Made by a program: the position numbers and the translations under genes
Part shown: positions 18,977 through 28,445 of the stretch, piece by piece
How positions within the stretch are numbered: the stretch's first letter is position 1
How the letters are laid out: every line of letters begins with the position of its first letter
The notes under the pieces: generated by a model
Told to the model about the DNA's origin: nothing
Database searches by the model: none
The model's input: only the letters and a program-made list of their open reading frames with translations
From: Flavobacterium sp.
Lineage (GTDB): Bacteria; Bacteroidota; Bacteroidia; Flavobacteriales; Flavobacteriaceae
Reading direction: 5' to 3'
DNA: 64,000 nucleotides
Assembly: GCF_027531705.1 (NCBI RefSeq)
Contig: NZ_JAPZSP010000018.1
Coordinates: 124,001 to 188,000, forward strand

Positions 18977-21952
18977 ATGAAAGTATTAATAAAAACAAAC
19001 CCAATGAAAAAAATAATCATCCTTTTGATGTCGTTCACTGGAATGGTAAACGCTCAAATTATAAATTTTCCTGATACAAACTTCAAACAATATTTACTAC
19101 AATCAAGTGTAAATAATGAAATTGCAAAAAATGCTCTTGATGAAAACATAAAAATTGATGCAAATGATGACGGAAATATACAAATAACCGAAGCACTAAA
19201 TGTTTACAAAATATTTATTTCCTACTATGAGATAAATGATATCACTGGCGTAAATAGTTTTTCAAATTTACAGATTTTGACATGCTATAGTACAAATATA
19301 ACTAGTGCTTCAATATCTGGATTAAACAATCTGACACTTCTCGATCTATCAAACAATAATAATTTACTAAGTGTTAATTTTTCATCTTTAAATAGTATTG
19401 AAACAATATACATAAATCATTGTCAATATTTATCGTCAATGGCATCAAGCGGTTTAACAAATTTAAAAGAACTAGATTGTAATAGCGGAAATTTTACAAC
19501 ATTAACATTATCTGATTACCCTAACTTAAAAAAATTAAATTGTTTCGCAAATTTATTAACAAGTATCGATTTAACAAATTTAAATCAATTAGAAGTTTTC
19601 AATTGTCTAAATAACCAAATAAGTTCTCTTAACTTAAATGGACTAACAAACCTAAAAGAATTATACTGCAAAGGCAACAATTTAACTAACTTGAACCTAA
19701 ATGGTTTAATAAATCTAGAGATTCTTAACTGTGCTAGTCAAAAAGATTACGGCGGAATTGGTATTTCAACTATAGATTTTATAGGCTTAACAAGCTTAAA
19801 ATCAATAATTTGTGATGATAACAATTTTAGTGAATTATCTATTTCAGGTTTACCAAATCTAGAAATTCTTTCATGTTCAATGAATTCAATGAATAGTTTA
19901 TCAATTAATACTCTCACAAGTTTAAAACATCTATATTGTCCATTTAATTTATTAACTAGCCTAAACATCAACAATTTAACTAATTTGACTTATTTAGATT
20001 ATAAAAATAATCTAGTAGGGAATATTAGTTTTAGCACTCTTAATAACTTAGAATATTTAGACTGCTCAAATGTAGGAATGAGCTCAATTGATGTGTCTAA
20101 TCTTGTTAATCTGAAAAGTTTGTCTTGTAATGGAAATTCATTAACTCAATTGGAAGTATCAAACTTAGTAAATTTAGAAAGTTTGTCATGTGGTAGTAAT
20201 CAACTAGAAACTTTGAATATTTCAAACTTAATAAACTTAGAGACTTTGGGGTGTACAGATAATCAATTAATTGAATTGGATCTAACCAATTCACCAAAAT
20301 TATCAAGTATAGGTGTTGGTCAAAACCTCTTTACATCATTAGACTTAAGCAATTGCACCGTTAGCTTAGAAAATATTTATAATTATTATGATTTTTCAAA
20401 TTCACCTAATTTAAGTTATGTAAATTTAAAAAACGGGAAGGATTTTAGTTCTTTTTTTAATTTAAGTGCTTATGATTGTCCACAATTAAGTTATGTATGC
20501 GTGGATGATGAAAATTTATATATTGTTAAAGACGCCCTAGCTTACTCGGAAACTTTTAATGCCCAAGTTAATTCATATTGCACATTTACACCTGGTGGTA
20601 ATTACAATACAATTAATGGAAAAATAGCATTCGATTCAGAAAATAATGGATGTGATTTAAATGATTTGCCTCGACCAAACATAAAAATTTCTATCAATGA
20701 TGGACAAAATCAGGGTAGCACTTTTACAAATCAAAATGGTGATTATACTTTTTATACACTTGATGGTAGTTTTGTATTAACTCCTGAAATAGAGAATCCA
20801 ACATGGTTTACCTTTTCACCAACCACTGGATTAGTAAACTTTCCTGATTCAAATAATAATAGTACAAATCAAGATTTTTGCATAACAGCAAATGGTATGC
20901 ATAACGATTTAGAAATAATATTTTACTCTATTACTAGTGCTGTTCCTGGTTTCAACTCAGATTATAGAGTTATATATAAAAACAAAGGAAACCAAACACT
21001 TTCAGGTAACATAAAACTAAATTTTGATGATACTATAATTGATTTTGTGAGTTCTACTGAAGTAATATCAAATCAAACAACAGGCGAATTAACATGGAAT
21101 TATACCAATATATTACCATTTGAAAGCAGAAGTTTTGATGTAACTATGAACTTAAATTCTCAAACAGAAACGCCACCACTAAATATGGGAGACATATTGA
21201 ATTATAATGTAATAATTTCTCCAAGCATAACTGATGAAACACCACAGGATAATATATTTACCTATAACCAAACAGTAAACAACTCAGAAGTAGTAAACAG
21301 CATAGAGTGTATTGAAGGAGAAAGCCTTTCAGAAAATGAAATCGGGAAATATTTACATTATTTGGTTAACTTTGAAAACACCGGAAATTCAAGTGTCGAT
21401 AATGTTGTTATAAAAGATGAAATAGATGAAACACAATATGATGTATCTTCAATTCAACTACTTAACTCTACAAATTCAGTTACAACAAGAGTTACGGGTA
21501 ACATAGTTGAATTTATTTTTGAAAACATTAATCTCGCTCCTGCTCAAGGCAATCCACCAGTTGGCGGTCATGGAAATGTTTTATTCAAAATTAAATCTAA
21601 AAACGACTTGGTTTCTGGTGATTTTGTAAGCAAATCAGTTTCAATTTTCTTTGATTATAATGCTCCTGTAAATACAGATTCAGCAATTACTACCTTTGAA
21701 AACTTAAGCAATTCGATTTTTGAATTTGACAATTCGGTTTCAATTTATCCAAATCCAACTTCTTCAAAAATCAATATCAATAGTAATTTCAATATCAAAT
21801 CAGTTGAATTATATGATGTTCAAGGAAGAGTTTTAGTTACTCAAATTGGAAGTTCTAAATCGATGGATATTTCAGATAAAACTAACGGAATTTATTTCTT
21901 AAAAATAACTACTGAAAAAGGTAGTAAAGTAGAAAAATTGGTTAAAGAGTAA
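18977..21952 (+). CDS. Leucine-rich-repeat surface/secreted protein with T9SS type A sorting domain (start may be 19004)
   Basis: About 20-aa L/C-ladder LRRs (LTNLKELYCKGNNLTNLNLNG); Ig-like C-terminal region; SIYPNPTSSKININS…KLVKE. Confidence 0.9.
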   Translation: MKVLIKTNPMKKIIILLMSFTGMVNAQIINFPDTNFKQYLLQSSVNNEIAKNALDENIKIDANDDGNIQITEALNVYKIFISYYEINDITGVNSFSNLQILTCYSTNITSASISGLNNLTLLDLSNNNNLLSVNFSSLNSIETIYINHCQYLSSMASSGLTNLKELDCNSGNFTTLTLSDYPNLKKLNCFANLLTSIDLTNLNQLEVFNCLNNQISSLNLNGLTNLKELYCKGNNLTNLNLNGLINLEILNCASQKDYGGIGISTIDFIGLTSLKSIICDDNNFSELSISGLPNLEILSCSMNSMNSLSINTLTSLKHLYCPFNLLTSLNINNLTNLTYLDYKNNLVGNISFSTLNNLEYLDCSNVGMSSIDVSNLVNLKSLSCNGNSLTQLEVSNLVNLESLSCGSNQLETLNISNLINLETLGCTDNQLIELDLTNSPKLSSIGVGQNLFTSLDLSNCTVSLENIYNYYDFSNSPNLSYVNLKNGKDFSSFFNLSAYDCPQLSYVCVDDENLYIVKDALAYSETFNAQVNSYCTFTPGGNYNTINGKIAFDSENNGCDLNDLPRPNIKISINDGQNQGSTFTNQNGDYTFYTLDGSFVLTPEIENPTWFTFSPTTGLVNFPDSNNNSTNQDFCITANGMHNDLEIIFYSITSAVPGFNSDYRVIYKNKGNQTLSGNIKLNFDDTIIDFVSSTEVISNQTTGELTWNYTNILPFESRSFDVTMNLNSQTETPPLNMGDILNYNVIISPSITDETPQDNIFTYNQTVNNSEVVNSIECIEGESLSENEIGKYLHYLVNFENTGNSSVDNVVIKDEIDETQYDVSSIQLLNSTNSVTTRVTGNIVEFIFENINLAPAQGNPPVGGHGNVLFKIKSKNDLVSGDFVSKSVSIFFDYNAPVNTDSAITTFENLSNSIFEFDNSVSIYPNPTSSKININSNFNIKSVELYDVQGRVLVTQIGSSKSMDISDKTNGIYFLKITTEKGSKVEKLVKE

Positions 21953-21979
21953 TAAGTAGTTTGATTAATTAGATTAAAG

Positions 21980-22010
21980 GCGCAAATTCTCATAAGGTTT
22001 GCGCTTTTTT
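21980..22010 (+). terminator. Terminator downstream of the LRR gene
   Basis: GCGCAAA…TTTGCGC followed by T7. Confidence 0.75.
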
Positions 22011-22012
22011 TG

Positions 22013-24211
22013 CTATAAAATCAAAAGCGCAAATTCACGCAGAGTAGCAATTGGTTTTGAATACCAAAACAATTCAAAATCTTCAAAATTTGCTTCAAAA
22101 TCATCTTTTAATTGTGAAAAAGTAGTTGTCTTTTGGTTATAAATTGAAATGGTTTCTAAAGTTGCTATCAACCAAATTGCCTTTTCTTTTTCTAATGAAA
22201 CTTGGAATGTTTCAACTTTATCATGAAAAGTTAATTGCATCATTTCCCATGAACTACCTTTTTTTGATTTGGTGAAAGTTTCAACAAGCGGCTTTCCGCC
22301 TATCCAAATTATTTTTGCAGAAGGTTTTATGGCAAAATCAATTTCTTTTTCAAGACAAGAAACAATATAATCTGAAGGAATTTTAGTCTTAGGAATTTTG
22401 AAATCAAACCAATCTTGCAAGTCATAATCAAAACAAATTCCGTGCATATAATTAAACAACGATTTCTTTAATCCGAAACTAAATTTATCGTGATTGATTC
22501 CGGTTTTGTCTTTAAAATTGATGTCGTTATTAGCAAAAGTAATTTCGTTTTGTTCAGGAATCACACCAAATTCATCAGGAAACATTCCGACTGGCGAATG
22601 TGCTGTCATAGCAAATTGATGCCAAAAACCACTTTGTAAAATTCCTACTTCAAATAGTTGTCGAACCATTTCCAAGCTATCAACCGTTTCTTGTACCGTT
22701 TGCGTAGGATAACCATACATCAAGTATGCATGAACCATGATGCCGCTTTCGGTAAAATTTCGAGTTACTTGTGCCACTTGTTCAACCGTTACACCTTTTT
22801 TTATTAAATCTAAAAGTCGGTCAGAAGCCACTTCCAATCCACCCGAAACAGCTATGCAACCAGAAGTCTTTAGTAAAACGCATAAATCGGCTGTAAAACT
22901 TTTTTCAAAACGAATATTTGTCCACCAAGTCACAACCAAGTTTCGTTTGATGATTTCCAAAGCAACTTCACGCATCAATGCTGGTGGTGCCGCTTCATCT
23001 ACAAAATGGAATCCGTTTTCACCTGTTTGCGCAATTAATTCCTCCATTCTATCAACTAGAATTTTGGCCGCAATGGGTTCGTATAACTTGATATAATCTA
23101 ATGAAATATCGCAAAACGTGCATTTTCCCCAATAGCAACCGTGCGCCATAGTGAGTTTGTTCCATCGACCATCGCTCCATAAACTGTGCATCGGATTGGC
23201 AATTTCGATAACCGAAATATATTTATTCAACAACAAATCAGAATAATCAGGAGTTCCTACTTCGCTTTGTTTGTAGTCGTTACGAGTTGAATTGTTTATG
23301 TAAACTACTTCATCTTCTTGAAGAAGAAAAGTTCTTTTAAACTCTTTGGAATTTGGAATTTGAACATTAGAATTTAGTAACTCAATTGGCAATTCGCCAT
23401 CATCTAAAGTTATAAAATCGAAAAATTCAAAAACTCGTTTATCTTTTAATTCTCTTAGTTCAGTATTTGGAAAACCGCCGCCCATAGCTATTTTAATAGA
23501 TGGGAAATTATCTTTTATAAACTGTGCACAGCGAAAAGCACTATATAAATTACCTGGAAAAGGAACTGAAAAACAAACCAATTTTGGTTGTACGTCTTCA
23601 ATTCTTTCTTTCAGGATTTTGAGTGTTATTTTGTCAATATATGTTGGTTCATTTTGCAAATGTTTATACAAATCATCAAACGAATTGGCACTTCTACCCA
23701 AACGCTCTGCATAGCGACTGAACCCGAAATTTTCATCAACACATTCTACAATAAAATCGGATAAATCTTCGAGATATAAAGTAGCTAAATGTTTGGCTTT
23801 GTCCTGCATTCCCATAGTTCCAAACGCCCATTCCATATCATCTAATTGTGCAAAACGTGATGCTTCTGGTAGAAAATTACCACTACAAATTTGACGAGCT
23901 AATGATGGATTTTTCCCTTGAAGAAACGTGATTACAGAGTCTATTGTTTTGATGTAATCGTCTTTTAAAGAAAAGATTCTTTCAAGGTTGTGGGTTGTAG
24001 GTTGTAGGTTGTAGGTTGAAAACATTGTAGACAAGCCATCTTTTGAAAACAATTCTAAAATCACTTCAATTCCTAAATCCATTTGGAATGCTGAAATTCC
24101 TTTTGTATTCAAAAACCCTTTTATATAAGCTGTCGCTGGATACGGTGTATTCAGTTGGGTAAAAGGTGGTGTTATAAGAAGAAGGTCTTTCAATGGAAAT
24201 GGTTTTTGCAA
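22013..24211 (-). CDS. B12-binding-domain radical SAM protein
   Basis: GCYWGKCTFC cluster motif (CxxxCxxC); N-terminal cobalamin-binding-like domain. Confidence 0.88.
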   Translation of the reverse strand: MQKPFPLKDLLLITPPFTQLNTPYPATAYIKGFLNTKGISAFQMDLGIEVILELFSKDGLSTMFSTYNLQPTTHNLERIFSLKDDYIKTIDSVITFLQGKNPSLARQICSGNFLPEASRFAQLDDMEWAFGTMGMQDKAKHLATLYLEDLSDFIVECVDENFGFSRYAERLGRSANSFDDLYKHLQNEPTYIDKITLKILKERIEDVQPKLVCFSVPFPGNLYSAFRCAQFIKDNFPSIKIAMGGGFPNTELRELKDKRVFEFFDFITLDDGELPIELLNSNVQIPNSKEFKRTFLLQEDEVVYINNSTRNDYKQSEVGTPDYSDLLLNKYISVIEIANPMHSLWSDGRWNKLTMAHGCYWGKCTFCDISLDYIKLYEPIAAKILVDRMEELIAQTGENGFHFVDEAAPPALMREVALEIIKRNLVVTWWTNIRFEKSFTADLCVLLKTSGCIAVSGGLEVASDRLLDLIKKGVTVEQVAQVTRNFTESGIMVHAYLMYGYPTQTVQETVDSLEMVRQLFEVGILQSGFWHQFAMTAHSPVGMFPDEFGVIPEQNEITFANNDINFKDKTGINHDKFSFGLKKSLFNYMHGICFDYDLQDWFDFKIPKTKIPSDYIVSCLEKEIDFAIKPSAKIIWIGGKPLVETFTKSKKGSSWEMMQLTFHDKVETFQVSLEKEKAIWLIATLETISIYNQKTTTFSQLKDDFEANFEDFELFWYSKPIATLREFALLIL
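23342..23378 (-). repeat. In-frame AATTCCAA microrepeat inside radical SAM gene
   Basis: Minus strand AAATTCTAATGTTCAAATTCCAAATTCCAAA encoding NSNVQIPNSK. Confidence 0.7.
23991..24025 (-). repeat. In-frame 7-bp tandem repeat (CAACCTA) inside radical SAM gene
   Basis: Minus strand CAACCTA CAACCTA CAACCTA CAACCCA CAACCTT encoding YNLQPTTHNL. Confidence 0.85.
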
Positions 24212-24289
24212 AAGTAATTGTTTTTATAATACTTTTGTTTGTTGTGATTTGTAAGAAATTTTTATCTTTACATTTTATATATACACTTT

Positions 24290-27200
24290 ATGAAAACTAG
24301 AATACTTTCATATATCCTACTATTTTCAATAACCTTATTTTCTCAAAATAAAAACTCTTCTATTGGTTTTATTGAAAACAAAGGGCAAATTATTGATCAA
24401 AATGGTAAGCCTAATAAAAAAGTCAAATATCTATTGAACACAAATGGATTAAATGTTCAAATTAGAGAAAATGGCTTTAGTTATGATATTTACGAAACCA
24501 AAAAACATAAATTATCCAAAAAAGAAATTGCAAAGCAGAATCCATTTCCTGAAGCATTACGAGAAAAAAACAAGCTTCCAGACTATAAACTAGAATACAT
24601 CTACCATAGAATAGATATTGATTTTCTCAATTCCAGAAAAAATGCAAAAATTATAGCTGAAGACAAGTCAACCGACTATGATAACTACTATAATGTGATT
24701 GGAAAACCTGAAGGCGTGTTGAAAGTTCATAAATACAAACAAATAACTTATGAAAATATTTACCCTAATATTGATGTAGTTTTTTCAATTCCAAATGATA
24801 GTCTAAAACCTGTTGAATATAATTTTGTTGTTAAACCAAATGGAAAAATTTCAGATATTCAACTAAAATTCAATGGTGCTAAAACAGAACTTTTAGATAA
24901 TAAAATCAAACTAAATGTTCGTTTTGGAGCTATGGAAGAGATACTTCCCATGAGCTGGATTGAAAACGGAAAATCTAAAACAGAAGTTGCCATTAACTAT
25001 AAAAAGTTAGCAAAAAATGTTTATAGTTTTGTTAGTGTCACTTCAAGTTATGGCAAAACTTTGGTAATTGATCCTGTGCCTATTCGGCTTTGGGGAACTT
25101 ATTGTGGTGGAGATGGTGGGGATAAAGCTAATAAAGTTATTATAGATTTAAATGGAAATATTTATTCAGGAGGAATCACTACATCCTTCAATAATATTTC
25201 TACAATAGGTGCACATCAATTAACTCATTGGCCTTTATTTAGTGCTAATTTTTTTGATTACGATTGTTTTATTGTGAAAATGAATAGTTCTGGCTCTAGA
25301 TTATGGGGTACATATTTAGGAGGAAATGATCAAGATAATTTAAAAGATTTAGCTATTGATAAACTAAATAATCTAATAATTACAGGTTTTTCAAATAGTA
25401 ACCTAAATAGTATTTCATCAACAGGTTCATATCAACAAAATCTTAATTATAACTTTTTGGGAAGTGCTAATAATATAGATGCTTTTCTAGTAAAATTTAA
25501 TGAAAATGGAACTCGAATTTGGGGGACTTTTTATGGAGGTAATTTTAATGATATATCTAACTGCTTATCGGTAAATGAATTAAACGAAATAATAATTAGC
25601 GGAATTACTTTTAGCGAAACTGCCATTGCAACACCTGGAAGTCATAAAACTGCATTTTCTAATTCATTTAATACCCAATATGATGGATTTATAGCAAAAT
25701 TTGATACGCTAGGCAATAGAATTTGGGGAACTTATTTTGGTGGTGATATGCAAGAGAATATTAATGATGTAAAAACAGATAATTTAAATAATATTTATAT
25801 AGCTGGAAATGCTTACAGTACAAATGGAATTTCAACATTAGGTTCATTTCAATATAATAGAAATACAAATTGGGATGGGTTTGTTTCAAAATTTTCATCC
25901 ACTGGTAATCAAATATGGGGAACATATTTTGGAGGAGAAAGCGAAGATCATTTAAATAAATTGGTAATTGGTAGTAACTCTATATATTTGGCAGGTAAAA
26001 CTTCAAGTAATTCTAACATTTCATCTGCAAATGCATTTATTTCTATTGCTCCACATACTGGTAATACTGGTTATGATGGGATTTTATTAAAATTTGATTT
26101 TAATGGTAATAGAATTTGGTCAACTTATTTTTATGATGATCTCTATGATTTAGATATTGACAATAATGAAAACATCTTTTTTGTTGGACAAACTCAATCA
26201 GATCTGAACATCGCTACTGCAAATTCATATCAAAGTATTCGATCTTTTTCAGATGGTTTTATTCAAAAATTTAATACAAACGGACAAAAAATTTGGGGAA
26301 CGTATTACGGAGGGGAATCTATTGATGGTTTATATTCAATTAAATGTGATAACATAAATAATTTTTTTTATGTTGGGGGTTACACTTTGAGTTATAATGA
26401 CATAGCTACATCAGGTACTTTACAGTCAAATTATTCAGGTAATTTTGAAGATGGTCTAATTGCTAAATTTCAAGATTGTTTATCATCACCTCAAGTCAGT
26501 ATAAACAACCCTTGCATTGGCAACACTTTAAACCTAACCGCATCAGGCGGTACAAATTATTCTTGGACAGGTCCAAATGGTTTTACTTCATCTTCACAAA
26601 ATCCAACAATAACAAACGCTCAAACAATAAATTCAGGACAGTATACGTGTACAATAACAGGTACTGGAGGCTGCGATGGTACAATTTCAACAACTGTTAC
26701 TGTGGGCGACAACACTAAACCAATCCCAAACCAAACAACATTACCAACCATAACAGGAGATTGCAACACAACAATTTCAACTATTCCAACTGCTACGGAT
26801 AACTGTGCTGGTATTATAAACGGCACAACAACAGATGCATTAAGCTATGCTTTACCTGGAACTTATACCATAAATTGGAAATATGATGATGGAAACGGTA
26901 ACGTAGAAACGCAACAACAATCTATAGTTATTACAACTGTTGCTCTTCCAACCCTAACTTCTCCTCAATCTTTCTGTATTCAACAAAATCCAACATTAAA
27001 TTCTATTTCAATAAATGGCCAAAACATCAAATGGTATGATGCACAAACACTTGGTAACTTACTTCCTAGTTCAACTGTTTTGATAAATGGCTCTACTTAT
27101 TACGCATCGCAAACTATAAATAGTTGTGAAAGTTTAAGAGTTCCAATAACAATAAATATCCAAAACACAGCTGCTCCTACTGGAAATGCAAACCAAAGTT

Positions 27201-28375
27201 TTTGCGCTACTCAAAATGCAACTCTAAATGAAATTGCAATTTCTGGAAATACTATAAACTGGTATTCGTCTCCATCAAGCACAGTAATTTTACCAACTAC
27301 AACCTTACTTGTAAATGGTTCAACTTACTACGCAACACAAACAATAAATGGTTGTGAAAGTGTAAATAGAATTGCGGTTACAATCACGCTAACAACAACT
27401 TTGAATGCCAATAATTATTCGAAATCCTTTTGTGATGATTTAGATGATGGTTTGGAAACAATTCTGCTTTCTGATTATAATTCATTTTTACTTCCTTCGG
27501 TTACAAATGAAATTTTCACCTACTACAACTCAAATTCAAGTGCTGAAAATCAAATTCAATCAGATCAAATTAATCTTAATTACACTTTAACAACAGGAAA
27601 TCATATTGTATTTGTTAGAATAGATTCTTCTAATGGATGCCATCAAGTGGTAGAATTAAATCTGACCTTATTTTCTAATCCAGTTATTAATCTGAAAGAT
27701 ATAATTCCAATTTGTGAGAACAAAGACATTAATGTCAATGCTGGAAACGGATTTGATAGTTATACATGGTCAACTGGTATAACTAATCAACAATCAATTT
27801 TGATTACTCAACCAGGTAGTTATTCACTAACAGTCACCAAAAATAATGGTTCAATTACTTGCTCTAAAACAAAAAATTTCACAGTTGTCAATTCAAATAC
27901 AGCAAGTATTTCATCTATAGAAACTTCAGATTGGACAGATAATCAAAATACAATTTCTGTCTTCTTATCTCCATCAAGTGTTGGTAATTACGAATATTCG
28001 TTAGATGGTATAAAGTATCAAGATAGTCCAATATTTGATAACTTAATGAGTGGTTTTTATACAGTTTATGTAAATGACAAAAATGACTGTGGTGAAATAA
28101 CTGATGAAGTTTTTTTACTAATGTACCCAACTTTTTTCACGCCAAATAACGATGGATACAATGATTATTGGAAAATCAAATTATCCGAACTTGAACCTGG
28201 TTTAACCATTAAAATTTTTGATCGATTCGGAAAATTCATAAAATTGTTAGATAATGATGACATTAGTTGGGATGGAACTTATATCCAAAAGCCGCTTCCA
28301 GCAGATGATTACTGGTTTGTAATTACCAGAGCTAACGGCAAAGAATATAGAAACCATTTTACATTGAAGCGTTAA
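24290..28375 (+). CDS. Large secreted protein with SBBP-type propeller repeats, Ig-like domains and T9SS type B C-terminal domain
   Basis: Repeated GTYFGG…blocks; C-terminal FFTPNNDGYNDYWKI…FDRFGKFI…WDGTYIQKPLPADDYWF. Confidence 0.92.
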   Translation: MKTRILSYILLFSITLFSQNKNSSIGFIENKGQIIDQNGKPNKKVKYLLNTNGLNVQIRENGFSYDIYETKKHKLSKKEIAKQNPFPEALREKNKLPDYKLEYIYHRIDIDFLNSRKNAKIIAEDKSTDYDNYYNVIGKPEGVLKVHKYKQITYENIYPNIDVVFSIPNDSLKPVEYNFVVKPNGKISDIQLKFNGAKTELLDNKIKLNVRFGAMEEILPMSWIENGKSKTEVAINYKKLAKNVYSFVSVTSSYGKTLVIDPVPIRLWGTYCGGDGGDKANKVIIDLNGNIYSGGITTSFNNISTIGAHQLTHWPLFSANFFDYDCFIVKMNSSGSRLWGTYLGGNDQDNLKDLAIDKLNNLIITGFSNSNLNSISSTGSYQQNLNYNFLGSANNIDAFLVKFNENGTRIWGTFYGGNFNDISNCLSVNELNEIIISGITFSETAIATPGSHKTAFSNSFNTQYDGFIAKFDTLGNRIWGTYFGGDMQENINDVKTDNLNNIYIAGNAYSTNGISTLGSFQYNRNTNWDGFVSKFSSTGNQIWGTYFGGESEDHLNKLVIGSNSIYLAGKTSSNSNISSANAFISIAPHTGNTGYDGILLKFDFNGNRIWSTYFYDDLYDLDIDNNENIFFVGQTQSDLNIATANSYQSIRSFSDGFIQKFNTNGQKIWGTYYGGESIDGLYSIKCDNINNFFYVGGYTLSYNDIATSGTLQSNYSGNFEDGLIAKFQDCLSSPQVSINNPCIGNTLNLTASGGTNYSWTGPNGFTSSSQNPTITNAQTINSGQYTCTITGTGGCDGTISTTVTVGDNTKPIPNQTTLPTITGDCNTTISTIPTATDNCAGIINGTTTDALSYALPGTYTINWKYDDGNGNVETQQQSIVITTVALPTLTSPQSFCIQQNPTLNSISINGQNIKWYDAQTLGNLLPSSTVLINGSTYYASQTINSCESLRVPITINIQNTAAPTGNANQSFCATQNATLNEIAISGNTINWYSSPSSTVILPTTTLLVNGSTYYATQTINGCESVNRIAVTITLTTTLNANNYSKSFCDDLDDGLETILLSDYNSFLLPSVTNEIFTYYNSNSSAENQIQSDQINLNYTLTTGNHIVFVRIDSSNGCHQVVELNLTLFSNPVINLKDIIPICENKDINVNAGNGFDSYTWSTGITNQQSILITQPGSYSLTVTKNNGSITCSKTKNFTVVNSNTASISSIETSDWTDNQNTISVFLSPSSVGNYEYSLDGIKYQDSPIFDNLMSGFYTVYVNDKNDCGEITDEVFLLMYPTFFTPNNDGYNDYWKIKLSELEPGLTIKIFDRFGKFIKLLDNDDISWDGTYIQKPLPADDYWFVITRANGKEYRNHFTLKR

Positions 28376-28445
28376 AAATTAATTAATATTTAAAAACAAA
28401 TCTTCATCAACTCTAATATTCATTATTTTTACAAAAATTTTAAAA

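Noticed and set aside
21980-22036. Repeated GCGCAAATTC (21980 and 22027)
   Set aside because: Only 10 bp, one copy is terminator stem and the other codes for the radical SAM C-terminus; likely chance
22737-23096. 119-aa plus-strand ORF
   Set aside because: Antisense to the radical SAM gene
26476-26718. 80-aa plus-strand ORF rich in Arg/Asn
   Set aside because: Out-of-frame overlap within the T9SS type B gene
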